Assembly (NCBI GenBank): GCA_964058805.1 | Contig: CAXKVV010000206.1 | Span: 1 to 64,000, forward strand | Direction of reading: 5' to 3' | Length of the DNA: 64,000 nucleotides | From: Schoenoplectus triqueter | Lineage: Eukaryota; Streptophyta; Magnoliopsida; Poales; Cyperaceae | Shown: positions 20,914-33,837 of the stretch, piece by piece | Position numbering within the stretch: position 1 is the first letter of the stretch | Layout of the letters: every line of letters begins with the position of its first letter | Notes under the pieces: model-generated | What the model saw: the letters and a program-made list of their open reading frames with translations, nothing else | Told to the model about the DNA's origin: nothing | Database searches by the model: none | Position numbers and translations under genes: made by a program

Positions 20914-23900
20914 TAGTGTTATAAAAACGGAACGGATCGGATCAAGATGGGACGGGTTATGGCGGGACGACGTATTTTGACGGGACAGATCGGGTCGGGA
21001 TGAGTCAATGGATTTTGATGAGCGGATTAGGACGTGTTTATTTTGGAGGGTTTGACCGCGATCCGTCCTAGATCCGTCAGGTTGGACAGGTCGGCATGGC
21101 GGGTCAATTTTTTTTCTAAAATTAAAAAACAACCCAATAAAATTCAAATAAATTTTCAAAAAATTCAAAAATAATTATCAAAATATTAAATATATATATA
21201 ACTACTTATATTCTTGACCCAAAAAATTATTTTTTTGTCATTTTTTTCAAAATTCAAAAGTAATAAAAAATTCTTAAAATCTGAAAATAATTATTTAAAA
21301 ATTAAATAAAATCTTAAATGATATGACTTAATATAAATTTAAATAAAATTTTAAATGATATAACTGAAGTAAAAATTTAAATAAAACCTTAAAGAATTCG
21401 AATAAAATGATATAACTTTAAAAAAATGAGAAAAAAATTTAAAATAAATGAGTTATAAATAAAGTTACCCTTTTTCTTTATTCCGGGCTTGAAATCGGCT
21501 ATGTAATACATAGGCGGAGTTCTAACTTTTTTTGTTAGTAAAATTTATTGAAAAAATAATAATATAAATGCTAGAAAAATATTAAAAATAGGAAAAAATA
21601 AAGAATATAAGGGTTTAGAAATACCATCTAAAAATTAGAGTTCATATACTATAGATCATTTTCTAACATACCATCTGAGTCTTCATCTGCTTCTGTCATA
21701 AATTCATCGGATGATTGTTCTACTGGTGCATGTTGAATATGTTGTTCTACATCAAATCAATCTTTCAAACATACAAGTTGTTTGAATGTCTTTGCACTCA
21801 ATCTGCTGCGTTTATCTGTTAGTATCATGTTTGCTGAATTAAAACAGGATTCGAAAGGGACGGTTGACACGAGCACGATAAATATATCACGGGCCATCAT
21901 GACAATAGTTGGATATGCAATTTTATTCCTTTTCCAATAACCGAGGATGTCAATATTGTCGGGTTCCATACTTTCTACACAATAGCTAACTAACTCATTC
22001 ATATTTGTTTGTATTTGTGAATCGTCATCTTCCTCCAAGTCTCACAATAATGCAGCTGACTATTACTCTTGACATAATTTAAAAAAAAATAAAAATATTA
22101 GTGTCACAATTTACAATAATATAATGAGTTCTAATATTGTAAATATGTTAGATTTTAGCACCTAATGTTACGAAGATTCGAAGAAGTTGGTTGATTCGTT
22201 TGGTTCGCATGAAATTGGGTGTTGTATAGGTTGAACATTTCTTCCACTACGGAGGTCACATGTTGTTATTCCTCGATATGTGGTACATTTAGATTATTCT
22301 TATATCGTTCAACCAATCTTATGGTATACTTCTTCTTGAATGAAGGATAAAGACAATTGACAAGAATTATAATGAGAGAAATTTTATCCTAATATTTTAT
22401 GAATTTCTCTCTCATGGCTTCTATAATCGGTGACAGAGGAGAGTTACCGTGCACATCCTCCATGATTCGACGAAGATCTATATCCTCCAAATCATGGTAC
22501 ACCTTGAAAAAATAAAATAAATTAGTAATGAAATAACTTAAAATTTCTAATGAAATAAATATAAAGACAAAAAAACCTTAAATATCAAATAGAGATGTTG
22601 AAGCAACTGATGCGCGGATGATATGTACGAGTATGATAGTTGGACGATTGCGTTGAAAAAAACTTCTAGAAATGTGTGAAGTTATTCGAGTTGGTCTCAT
22701 TCTCCCATGGAGCATAATAAGGGTAATCCCTCGGATGAGTTACGTAGATTCTCACTTATAGCATGTTTGTATGGAAGGACACAATATAACATTCCATATG
22801 TTGAATTCCAACATTTATCTATGTTCCACAGTACTCTTAACTTGCTCAAATTTAATCGTTCACACAAAGCATGAAAATCTTATTTTATTATATTATTAGA
22901 ATAAATATGATGAAGACCATCTTTAAATTTATAAATTAAATTATAAACTGAAGTTATCTTTAAACCTGTCTTAACAGTTAAACTTAGAATATGACATGCA
23001 CATTTTTGATGAAATATTCTACCATCCATAATTGAATTTAGTGCACGTGTAAAATAATCAATAGATTTAATATTGTTGCTTGCATTATCAAAAGAAGTTG
23101 AAAATATTTTATTCTCTAAATCTCTTTTCAAATTATACTCATGCAATATATTTATAATGGTTTGATAAATAATTTGTGCGGTGTGCGGATAATCCATGGA
23201 TCGAAAACTTAATATTTTTTTGCAAAGTCTAATCATGAATGTTATAAATATAAAAAAGAATTAATTATTATAAATTAAAAATACAACTAATGAAATAAAG
23301 AATGTAACAAAAAATAAAGAATATAACAAAAAAACTAATTAAAAGAAACTAATGATAAAAAAATAAAGAATATAAATATTTATTTAAAAAACTAATTATT
23401 AAAGGAACAACTACAAAAAAATAATTACAAGGAACTAACTACAAAAAAATAAAGAATCTAATAAAAACTAATTAAAAAATGAATGGGAAAAAAGAATGCA
23501 AATATATATTTAAAAAACTAATTACTAAAAATATAAACTAATTATAAAATACTAATTATAAAATATAACATACACTAATAACTAATCTTTTTTTTTTGTC
23601 AGAATCAAAAGATTGCCGAAAGCCAAAACTTTGAAATGAATTAATGAGAGATAATATAAGGAATGCTAAATTAATAATAATAACTAAATAAAACTATTAT
23701 AAATATTTTTTATTTTTTTTCTTGATAATATAACAAAATTACTATAATAATATAATTAGAGAATTGCTAATATCTAACGATTAATGAATTAATGAGAGAA
23801 AATTTGGTTTGGAGAATTGAGAAGAGAGATAGAATGAAGTTATTTATGTGATGATATGAGACGAAATTGGGTGGTATTTGTAGGAAAAAATTGAATTATG

Positions 23901-24243
23901 ATTTTTAATTTTTAATTTTTTTTATTTTTTTTATTTTTTTAATTCCAGTCGGGTTTCACGAGTAAAGGGAGGCGGGTAGGCCGGGTAAAGTGGGTCGGGT
24001 CGGACGGGTCGGATTCTTGAGTTTTCTGAGTTTCTTGGGTCGAGTCGGGCATGAGTTATCACGGATTGGACGGGTTGGGTCTAACGCGGGTTTTTTTAAT
24101 TTTTTTGTCCACGTCCGTGCTAGATCCGCGGGTTCTAACGGGTCATGGATCAGGCGGATTTGACCACAAATCGAGACAGGACGGGTCGCGGTCACGGGTT
24201 ACGCCGGTCAGGTATGACCCGGACGGGTTATTTTAACACACTA
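20914..24243 (-). mobile_element. Decayed hAT transposon with 8-bp TSD
   Basis: Starts TAGTGTTATAAAAACGG and ends with the inverted counterpart (TTTTAACACACTA). A perfect GTCATGAG duplication lies at 20906-20913 and 24244-24251. Both subterminal zones are strikingly GC-rich (GACGGGTCGGG, GGACGGG words) against an AT-rich interior. The transposase relic is on the minus strand. Confidence 0.9.
21757..23236 (-). pseudogene. hAT transposase remnant
   Basis: 23236-22880 encodes a stretch with FSTSFDNASNNIKSIDYF and FHQKCACHILSLTVKTGLK, matching the hAT catalytic-domain DNAS...CAHILNL region. 22038-21757 encodes the C-terminal dimerisation region (DILGYWKRNKIAYP, ARDIF, STVPFESCFN, LSAKTF, where plant hATs usually have VASE-F). 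Sequence in between carries many stops. Inactive. Confidence 0.85.
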
Positions 24244-24251
24244 GTCATGAG

Positions 24252-26100
24252 TAAGTATTTCTAGAGTACTCTATTATAATTATATAGTAATTATTTGAAA
24301 TTATTATGATCATAAAATTTGAAAAACGGACTGCTCAAAGTTAACTTTCATCTTTAAATTTATGAGACTCACTAAAATCTAAACACATTTCTTATAAACT
24401 AATTTAATGGATGTGAATTCATAGCCCAAAAGCTCACATGAGGTGGATTTAAGGGAGTTTCTGATATATATGTTGAAGTACTAATTGGAGAATCCCCTTC
24501 AATTGGAATCTAGAGTAGTGAAATATGAGAATAAAAATTAACAGGGAGTTATAATAAATATTTTTTTGTTTCATAATTTTATGCTAACAAAATCTTAATT
24601 TTATAATTTACATGAATAAGTTTTAATCGTTGCTGATTATTTTAAGCAACGACAACAGTGGATTGTTGTTTGGAACTTGAATTACAAAAAAGAAAATTTT
24701 GTAATCATGATATGTTACAAAATAATATTGACCTCAAGAAATAATTATAGTACTATTATATAGAGATAGATTGTTGTGAAAATATTTATATTTCGGTCCG
24801 AAATGCAAGTGATTCAATTTTTATTTATGTGTGATGCAAAGATTTTAATTTTTAGAATCTTCTAGGTGTTTATTTTGAATTTTTAAAAAACAGTTTTAAA
24901 AAAATAATAATATATAAGCATTGAATGTTTATAACTCATTTCAGCAAATAAATAAATAAATCACAATACAGATGTGTGAATCTATATCCACTTTTGCATT
25001 CTGATAATGTTATTAAATTTGGATTCTTGCTTTAGAAGTATAATTTACTCCATTAGTAAACTATTATTTTGCGGGTAGAAGTGAGGTTGTCCGAAAAAAT
25101 GAAAGAAAATTTGTTAATTTTATTTACTCTCAGTTTTTTTTAAGTAAAGATGAGAGATTAAGTAATCTGGCTTTTAAACGATCATAAAAATATCATTTCA
25201 AATTTGAACATACGACTTCTAACACAAAGGACATTGTCTTTTATTACTAAACTAAAGCTGATTCTCATTAATTATTTACTCCTAATTATGTGGAGAAGAT
25301 TTAATTTCAGCAAATATAGAGTTTATTTTATTCGAATCTATGACTCCAAGACCATTTTAATTAGCTATATATAATTTAAGCACCTAATTAACTATTCATC
25401 TCGAATATACTATTTTAAATGACTTCAAAGCTAAAGATCGATGTTCACAGTTTTTGTTAGATTATTCAAGAATGAGATGAGGCATTTCATCTTGGAGCTA
25501 GTTTAGACTTCTAGTCGACATGAAATGGTTCGCTCACTTAAGAATTTTCAAATTTTCAAATTTTGGTGATGTTAAATTTTTTTGGGTGCATTTTAATTTT
25601 AATTTTAATATATACGAGTCATTAATGATACATGTGTATCCACATAAACTTTTAACTTTTTTTCTTTTTGGAATAAATATAGTTTATTGTCCAACAACAA
25701 AAGCAACAAATCGATTTGCTGCGTGGAAATCCACTACAAAACATACTTCTAGCTGCTTCTGATGAACAGCTGTGAAATGGAGTGCGATTTAGGGAAAATT
25801 GGACCAAGAGGTTGTCGCAATAAAGAACATTGATGGGTTGAGAAGGAAAAGGTCAATTTGTAGCAAAAAAAGACTGTTGAATTTAATTGGACTGAGACGT
25901 TTTGCATTAAATTCAATTATTGTTTACATTGACATTAAAAAATCAGGAGTGTTTAACCAATTATATACCACACAATTCATCATCTTAATTTCTCTCTTGC
26001 CTAACGTTTCTCAAACTTCAAATTTGAGACCTCATAACTAGTTTATTCTGATAGTTCGCCATTAGAGATAGGTAATATGATATTCAATGCGTTTAGAACT
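24252..26100. other. Intergenic, no gene seen
   Basis: AT-rich, low information. Short open frames near 25520-26040 resemble no family. Confidence 0.45.
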
Positions 26101-26104
26101 GGCA

Positions 26105-26200
26105 AAAATCAATTGCGATTTAGTGGTAAAGATAACGCACTCCATATAAGAAGTTGAGAGTTTGAATTCAGATGGATAAATATTTATGAACGTCGAAAGT
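26105..26200 (+). repeat. Possible tRNA-derived SINE head
   Basis: GATTTAGTGGTA (A-box-like) at about 26117 and GAGTTTGAATTC (B-box-like) at about 26158, spaced as in a tRNA-type promoter. No foldable tRNA and no clear tail. Confidence 0.25.
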
Positions 26201-27040
26201 TTGATGCCTTAATTTCATTTATAACTCAATTAATATTTTGTTTTTGGTCTTTCCTTAGTGTATATATTTATTTTCATATTCACCTCAAATTATTTTTATT
26301 TGTATCCCATTATTTTTCCTTTAAATATTATTTGTGCACTTATCCGTTAAGATACAAGTAACAAATGAATAATAGAAAATATTAAGTAATATTATAATCA
26401 CTAATTTAAATTAAAATATTAATATTATAAGCACTTCATGCATGTAATATCATAATTTGATGTCAACGTTCTAAGTGCGGTTGAATAGAAGGCACGGCTC
26501 GTGCTATGAGCAAACAATCTTGGAAGACAAAACATTTAATTAATTGTTGTGTCCTGACTTTTTTCTGACTTGGAAATATCAATCATTACTGCTACAAAAT
26601 TGATAATACCACAATTAATAGAGTCAAACGACTTTGCTAAATTTTACAAAATTATTTTAGAAAAAAATATGTTTGGTTTTTCGAATTAATTTCTTTAAAA
26701 CCGATACGATCACCGCCATAAAATAGCCCTCCGTCACCGATAGTCATCAATTTGTTTGAAATAAAAAAAAACAAGGATTAAATCTTCCAATTTAAATAAC
26801 TGTATATAATTCTCTGGTCGTAGTTCTAACCTATGACTCATCGTATGAAAAATATAACTTTATTCAAAGAATGACAATCCAGATAAAAATAAATAAATAA
26901 AGATACAATTTATATTTCTGACCTCCGTCATTTAATATATAGCTGAATAGTAAAAATGTCCCAATTTACCGAGAGGGGTGCGCACAACTATTACTCTTTG
27001 CATGTAAACAAAAATGTCAAGAAAAAAGTACACTTGCAGT
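26201..27040. other. Intergenic, no gene seen
   Basis: AT-rich sequence without supported features. Confidence 0.45.
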
Positions 27041-27195
27041 CAGTGGCGGCGTAGGTGCCAACCGGCGCCCGGGCACCCTCTTGGTTCGCTGAAAAATAAA
27101 GTTCGTGCAGTAAAAAATGATGTTTTTTTTTACCCAGATATTTTATTTTCTTAACCCGGACACCCCCTACCGATCGTTTCTGGTTCCGCCCCCAG
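27041..27195. mobile_element. Short MITE, GGCGCCCGGGCACC family, copy 1
   Basis: Begins near CAGTGGCGG and ends near CCGCCCCCAG. It shares GGCGCCCGGGCACC, TTCGCTGAAAAATAAAG and CCGATCGTTTCTGG-like words with the element at 46869-47018. Confidence 0.65.
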
Positions 27196-27400
27196 TATTG
27201 TAGGCATATTGGTCCACTATCAATTCATTAAGGTCAGAAAATTTCTATAAATTCGACTAGGATATATCCAAAGTACTTGCACAGAGTAATTTCTACTACA
27301 TATGCATAAATTCAGGTTACGATGAAAATATGGTAGTTGAATGTTTGCATTGGTGATCAATAGGCATTATCTTTTAGTACCATAAAAAATATATTATTAT

Positions 27401-27480
27401 GCAACAACAACAAAGCGCTTAATCTCAAATAAATTAGGGTAAATTAGAAATGAAACCCAATCGGAAATATAAGATCAAAT
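27401..27480 (+). repeat. ACAACAACAAAG...AAACCCAATC dispersed repeat, copy 1
   Basis: ACAACAACAAAG, TTAATCTCAAATAAATT and GAAATGAAACCCAATC occur in order. The same order is found at 42140-42204 and 57662-57740. It resembles the 3' part of a plant SINE; class uncertain. Followed here by GATAAT microsatellite (27490-27660). Confidence 0.55.
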
Positions 27481-27704
27481 ATCTCAAATATCAATGATAA
27501 TAATGAGGATGATGAGAAAATAAATAATGATAATAATAATAATAAATAAATAAATAAATAATATGATAATGATAATGGTGATGACAATATGATAATAATA
27601 ATGATGATAATGATGCTGATAATATACTAATAATACTAATAATAATAATAATAGTATAATAAATTTCTATTATAAAATCTATTTTTAAATTCTAAATTTA
27701 AAAC

Positions 27705-27723
27705 CCCCGGCAACGGCGCCAAA
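27705..27723 (-). other. Retrotransposon primer-binding-site-like sequence
   Basis: The minus strand reads TTTGGCGCCGTTGCCGGGG. This sequence is common just downstream of the 5' LTR in Athila/Tat-type gypsy elements. The plus side (27724-27950) may be LTR remnant. No pol sequence is left nearby. Confidence 0.45.
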
Positions 27724-27978
27724 CTCTGTCTGTGTGGATTAATTTTTGCATAGTCTGTCCCAAGCCAGGATAAAAGAGGAGAGTTGCGGTGGGTGTGGCG
27801 AGCCTTGCATTAAAACAACCGATATTTATGAAAATGAAACCCAGTCAAAAAATAGATTACTATGCACATATTTTTTTTTCCAATCGATTGCAATAATAAA
27901 GACCCTTCCTCTGATGAAATGTAGCATAGTTAACATAATTCTTTTTTTTTAACTTTCTAGTAAATGCTTAGTTAATAA

Positions 27979-28367
27979 TAGGGCTGGCGGAAAAATTTAT
28001 AGTTTGTAGATCGCTTGTGATTTACTGACAAGATTAATTTGAATTTGTCTTGTTTATTAAATTCATTAAGTTAACAAGTCGAGTTTGAGTTAGAGTTGAC
28101 TCAGATTTCTAAGCTCATTAAGTTCGTTAAGTTATTAATATTTATTATTTATGTTATTCTATTATCAATTTTTAGTGTATATTACATAAGTTATAATTCA
28201 ATATATGATATTATTGTATAAAATATGTATAAAACTCTGTTATCATTGATTTTATTTTATTTTTATAAATTTTGGTGCAAAATATTTATATAAAATATTA
28301 CTAATTATTATCACTTAACGAGTTAATATCAAATCAGTGCTTTGATCTCGATTCATTTACAACTCTA
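27979..28367. mobile_element. Degenerate hAT-like MITE
   Basis: TAGGGCTGGCGG at one end and ACAACTCTA at the other resemble the TAGGGCTGCAAA ends of 5861-6454. The interior has similar GAGTTTGAG/GACTC words. No target duplication found. Confidence 0.4.
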
Positions 28368-28516
28368 ATTGAAAAATGATCCGCACAATTTATTTAGTAC
28401 ATCCAATATTAATCTTAAACCCACTAAACCGTCCCAATATACATCCACTAGAAACACAAGTGTCTTGCGCACTTCAAATGTTATAAAAGGAAATCAAAAT
28501 CTTGCGTATTTAAAAA

Positions 28517-28882
28517 GAGAAGGATTCCATTGGCATATTTTGATAATTTTGATAATGAATTTTAAAATAAATATAAAAAAATTCAAAAATAAAAATATTA
28601 TTGATATATTTTTTATTTATATATTGTATATTAATAGTGTTTCAAAATTTATATAATTTTATTATCATTTGATAGTCCATCAAAAACCATTAAATAGGAA
28701 CCATTGTAATTTATATAAAAATTTGTTGATCTTTAATAAACTATCAAGTAATAATGAAATTATATGAAATTTAAAACACTATCAATTTATAAAAAAATAA
28801 CTTATTTATAATTTTTTATTTTTAAATTTTTTATATTTATTTTAAAATTTATTGTCAACTCATTGTCAAGCGATCCTTCCCT
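28517..28882. mobile_element. Foldback MITE, GGGATCC...TTGACAATG family, copy 2
   Basis: GAAGGATTCC at one end and AAGCGATCCTTCCC at the other, with the central TTTGATAGTCCATCAAA hairpin of the family. Confidence 0.65.
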
Positions 28883-29268
28883 GTAAAAAGAAACCACTGC
28901 TTATGTTGATATGGTACAATGAAATAGTTGCTTCTTTTTCCCCTTTTCATCTCAATATTTCAAGCTACATTAATTTATAATAAGTTAATAACCGAACGAA
29001 AACAAAGTAGTACGAGGTGGGCCCGCAAGTGCTCGCATCGCACCTGATCGGCTGATCCACATTAGCAAAGTGCATGTGCCCTTTACTCAAAAAAAAAAAA
29101 ACAAGAAGAAAAGTGCATGTGCTCTGATGTGACCAAGTGGAAGTGGTACAAGGTTTCAATGGACCAGGTGGTACAGACTACAAGAGTACAGGGCCCATAT
29201 GCTCTCGCGTCCGAGGGATATAAAGATGGGTGTAGGACGTTGCCTTATAATTGCACTTGTCTCCCCTT
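28883..29268. other. Intergenic, no gene seen
   Basis: Mixed-composition sequence with repeated AAGTGCATGTGC words (about 29068 and 29112). No supported gene. Confidence 0.4.
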
Positions 29269-29277
29269 CCGTAAGAA

Positions 29278-32200
29278 CGGATTTTTTTATTTTAGTAAAT
29301 AAAAAAAAATAGTAAGATTGGCTGGTTTTTGAGCTTTATTGACCTGGATCGAGTTTCAAACTCGATTTCAGATGTCTGGACTGAGTTTGAAACTCGGTCT
29401 CATATATTTTTTACGTTTGTGTGTATTTGAAAATTACAGAAAGCTGAGACCGAGTTAAAAACTCGGTTCAGACATCTAGGACTAAGTTTTAAACTCAGTC
29501 TCAGCTTTCTGCTATTATATAGCACACCCAACATATTTCTCCTTCATCTTCCTTCAGCCAACCATTTTTTCAAAATCGTCATTGTTACTGTTGCAAGAGT
29601 TTCCAACTGAAAATTTATTTTTCAACAAATCCAGAGCCGATCCGTATTCACCACTCTCGTCTCATCAACATTGTATTTTTTTCTATTTGGACTATTAATT
29701 TTTACTGTAAAATTAAAATACACTAACAGTAGGATTTATTGTTCATACTATAGACACAAAAATGTTGCTGATCAATGTATATCACAGAGGTCAAATCCTG
29801 AATACTTCAACCGGCGTGGGTTGCGACATTCGTGCTACGTGCACATTTTCTGCCGATGAGACAATCAATCTTCGTGACTTGAAAAGAAAGATTCATACTG
29901 GTTTAGAGTTGTTCCATAGCCAATTCAACATCAGCATTAGCAGATGGATCAGCACTGTCCCAGCAGGTTCGAGTGGTTTTTTTATAGCTTATTTGGGATT
30001 ATTTCTGATGAAATTTGGAGAATGATTAAAACAACAGCTCCGTACCAATTACTTGAGTATAAAACACTAGAGCTAGTAGTTGAATCTGAACCAATATCCA
30101 GTTCTGATTACTATGATCCGACTAGTATTCTTGAAAATAGTAACTCAGTCATGGCTGAGGAAAGAACCCAAGCTCGGGAGCAACGACCATCCCATGTTCC
30201 GGTATAAAATATGGATATGGATGAGGATGAGGAAAAAGAAGAGTGACACCTGGATGTCAAGGAGGATGATATTCAGGATGCAACAGATATAAATATGGAT
30301 GAAATTGAGTATGCGATAGATGTCGAAAAAATAGTTAAAGAGTGGTAAATGTCTGTTTCTTTCATCAATCGGTGAATGAAGCATCAGTGTGCATAATTTG
30401 CTGATAATATGCCAATGTCGTATGCAAATGACCATTATTTTTACAAACCACCTAGAATTGATGAACAATTTGATGTCGGTCAGCAGTTCAGTACAAAATC
30501 AGAGTTGAAATTAAAAATCGCTGATTTTTTATATTCAACATAATATAAAATTGGAGATAACAAATAGCAGCAAATCAAAAATAATTATGAAATGTAAAGA
30601 TTCAAACTATCCATGGAAGATGTATACCATACCAAATATAATGAGTATTTAGGAGATTAGAACAAATCTACTTGAGCACTCTTATTTTGACAGTGCTACT
30701 AGAGCGGACCACGGTCAGATGACTTCTAGAATGATAGCATATACTATTAAGAATTAGCTGAGAGAGAATTTTGAAATGACAGTTAAAGAAGTAAGGGGTT
30801 TGGTTAAACAAAAGTTCCCCACAGTACAACCGAGTTATAATAAATTATGGAGAGAAAGAAAACTGACAATTATAGATCTTTTTAGTAGTTATGAGAGGTC
30901 ATACGAGATGCTTCCGTCTCTACTAGCAACCATACAAAATTTCACATATGACACGAAATACATCATAGAGACGACACTTTCAACAAAATTCGATGTTGAA
31001 ATTTTCGATCGTGTTGCATGGGCATTTGGTCTGTACATTGTAGCATGGCTTTACTTACGGCCAGTCTTAACTATCAATGCTGAATTTTTATCAAGTCGGT
31101 ATGCCGATAAACTATTTATGGCATGTGATTATGATGCTGAGCAATAACTACCACCACTTGCATTTGTTGTTGTAGCAGATAAGGAAAATATGACAAACTG
31201 AGGTTAGTTCATGCAGTGGTTGCGTAAACAGGTTGTCGGTACTAGTAAAATTATTGTTATCTCAGATCAACATCTAGGTATAAAGGCAGTATTTGAAAGA
31301 CTGGATTTTGGATGGCAGAAATTAGAAGGCGAGGTTGTTCACCGTTATTGTACTCAATACATTGCACAAAATGTATATAAGGACTGCCATATGAAAAAAA
31401 TAAAGGTTCTTTTCAAACAAGCTGTAAGACATAAGAAGTCATGGAAGTGTGAGAAATATATTAAAAAATTAATCACATTAGACTGACATCCTATAAATTC
31501 GTCAGAAAAATAGGAATCATGCAAGAAAATCTCTCAACAGAAACAAGTGTCCAATAAAATGACACGAAATAACATAAATCGCAATAACCAACCCACTACA
31601 GTTGAGAAAGTGTCAGCTGAGAAATTCCATTATGATAAGTTAACCCCAGATCAAGTGGATGCATTGCATCAAGAAAGATAGGCACAATATTTAGACGGAG
31701 GTCTTAATCGGTGGGGAATAATGACAAGCAATGGTTCAGAATCATCGAACAACATGTTCAGGATCGCCAGACAAATTTTGATATGTGCTATCGTCGAGAA
31801 CACATGGCACAGATGTGTTGAGTGGTTCTATAAGCATTGAGAAGTTATTGCGGCTTGGGAAGCTCATGGTATGGTGTTATCCCAAATGTCACTGAACTGA
31901 TAAAACATCATGGTGATAAAGGGAGAACTTACGATGTTATACCATTGGATTGAGGTATCAACAACTATGATGTTTACAATAAAAATGGACTTATCGAGAC
32001 GGTAATATTCTATACTTATATATTTTTTATTTAATTTAAAATTTAAGTAATAATTTATAATTTATATTTAAAATAATATGGACAAATGGGTGAAATAAAA
32101 TATGAGGTTGAATTAGCGATGATGAAAATTGATAATTGTTGGTGTTAGAAACCGCAATTAACCGGCAACACATGCGACCACTTGCTTGTCATTTGTTCAT

Positions 32201-32823
32201 TCAGAAGGATGAATTACACTCAGTACGTTAGTCCATATTATACCATCCAGTACTACATTAACACATGGTCTGGTCATTGGCGTAGTTATGACAATATATA
32301 AGATTGGTCGATGTACAACGGTTCGATCATTAAGCCAGATCCAACAAAAATCAACAAAAGAATGAGAATAAAGATACACATTCTAATGGTTATGGATGAA
32401 ATGAAGGGTCATATCAATAGAGACTACCAACTCGAGATCAAACTCATTACAGCATAACATGATTTAGATTAGCAACGTGTTTATGCTTTATTGTTATATT
32501 TATCAGAATAATTAGATTTTAATTGTTATTGTAATATTTCAATTTGTTTGACACTATTTTAGAATAATGTATCAATCGTACTTATATTTGACTTTATAAA
32601 ATTTTATTTTAATTTTTATTATAATATTATAGAATAATCTACTGACTATCGTGTTTTATTTTTAATATAACACATAAAAGTAAAAAAATCTGGGATCGAG
32701 TTTCAAACTCGGTCCAGGTACCTGAAACCGAGTTTGAAACTCGATACAGTCCAGTAAAGTTAAAAAACTAGTCAATCTTATCAGTTTTCTATTTTTTTAT
32801 TTACCAAAATAAAAAAAAATCTG
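29278..32823 (+). mobile_element. Near full-length but dead Mutator-like element (MULE-2)
   Basis: Ends CGGATTTTTTTATTTTAG and TAAAAAAAAATCTG match MULE-1. The flanks CCGTAAGAA (29269-29277) and TAATAAGAA (32824-32832) match at 6 of 9 positions, consistent with an old 9-bp duplication. Subterminal GAGTTTCAAACTC-type palindromes cluster at 29350-29500 and 32695-32745. A TATA motif lies near 29513. Confidence 0.85.
29762..32420 (+). pseudogene. MULE-2 transposase remnant
   Basis: The order is clear. The N-terminal domain starts at the ATG at 29762 (MLLINVYHRGQILN...). A MULE-type region begins near 30776 (VKEVRGLVKQKFPTVQPSY...). The catalytic-domain remains follow (LRPVLTINAEFLSSRYADKL..., 31060-31130, then FVVVADKEN and the region from 31211). 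The C-terminal domain (31560-31990) and the SWIM-like region (32100-32400) come last. There are several stops. The first catalytic aspartate position (usually ID) reads IN. The element is inactive. Confidence 0.8.
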
Positions 32824-32832
32824 TAATAAGAA

Positions 32833-33055
32833 AGATTTCATTGGAACAGTGCTATTTTTTTCTCTAACAATCAATTGATGATCTCGAGGTTACTTTTCAG
32901 ATCATTATACACGCTCGACGTTCTGTTTGTTGATATTCATGTAAGTATAAATCATGAAAAAAAAATTAACACAACATGCCCGTAGGCAACTTTATTCTGA
33001 TCAACAATCTTTTACAAAAACACTAAAATGATTCTAGTACATAAAATACCAGATC
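32833..33055. other. Intergenic, no gene seen
   Basis: AT-rich, ends at a TATA-like CTTTATAAAAG (33056). Confidence 0.4.
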
Positions 33056-33096
33056 TTTATAAAAGTCTCCTAAACAACAAACCCTAACATCTCCCA

Positions 33097-33411
33097 GTGC
33101 AAACTCTCCTTCATTTTTCTCTTACCACTGGCGGCTACTTCAGACAGGAAAAAAACCCTTTCTTCCATTACAAAACTCAATATCCCAAGCCATTTCCTTC
33201 CGATCTGCTAGGCGCATTCGCCGATTTGTGTAGCTCAGAACCTTTCCAAGCAGCTCCTTTGCGTGCAACGTGCTCCAAAAATAGAGAATGCACCTCGCGA
33301 GATCCACCTATTCGGCACACCAATCCGAACCGCCGGCCTTTTCACACAAGGCCCGCAACCATCCCCACCATTGTCACAAAGGCATTGACAACTAATTTCA
33401 TTAAAAAATAA
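33097..33411 (+). CDS. Hypothetical 104-aa open frame
   Basis: Composition is GC-richer than both flanks. A TATA-like motif lies about 40 bp upstream and a leader contains AAACCCTAACATCTCCC. The product (MQTLLHFSLTTGGYF..., proline- and arginine-rich second half) is not recognised and lacks clear domains. It could be a small gene, a first exon or a pseudogene piece. Confidence 0.25.
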   Translation: MQTLLHFSLTTGGYFRQEKNPFFHYKTQYPKPFPSDLLGAFADLCSSEPFQAAPLRATCSKNRECTSRDPPIRHTNPNRRPFHTRPATIPTIVTKALTTNFIKK

Positions 33412-33837
33412 TTATATATATTAAAAAATAAAGAAAAATTACTTTAAAATAAAACTCACTAAATAATACAAAATATTAAATAAATTTTAAATTAAACCTT
33501 TTACTTTAATAATTAAAATTTTTTTTGTCTTTAATACATATAAAGAGATAAATTTTTAAAAAGCCAACAATTTTTCTCTAAAATAACCAACAATAATAAA
33601 TATCATTATAAGGACGACTAGGAAACAAAAAAATAATTAAATAAAAAGACAATATAGAAAAATCATTGATGAGAAGAAAGACACAACAACAGGAAAGACA
33701 GCAAAAACAGGAAAATTCTCTTGTGATTTCCAAGGTGACAACAAAAATAGAAAAAGCCTAAGCGGGGAGGTCGTGCCACTAGCCTTCTCTGCCACCATCC
33801 TTCTTTCCTGCCACTCTCGCTTCTCCTCTCCCTTTAG

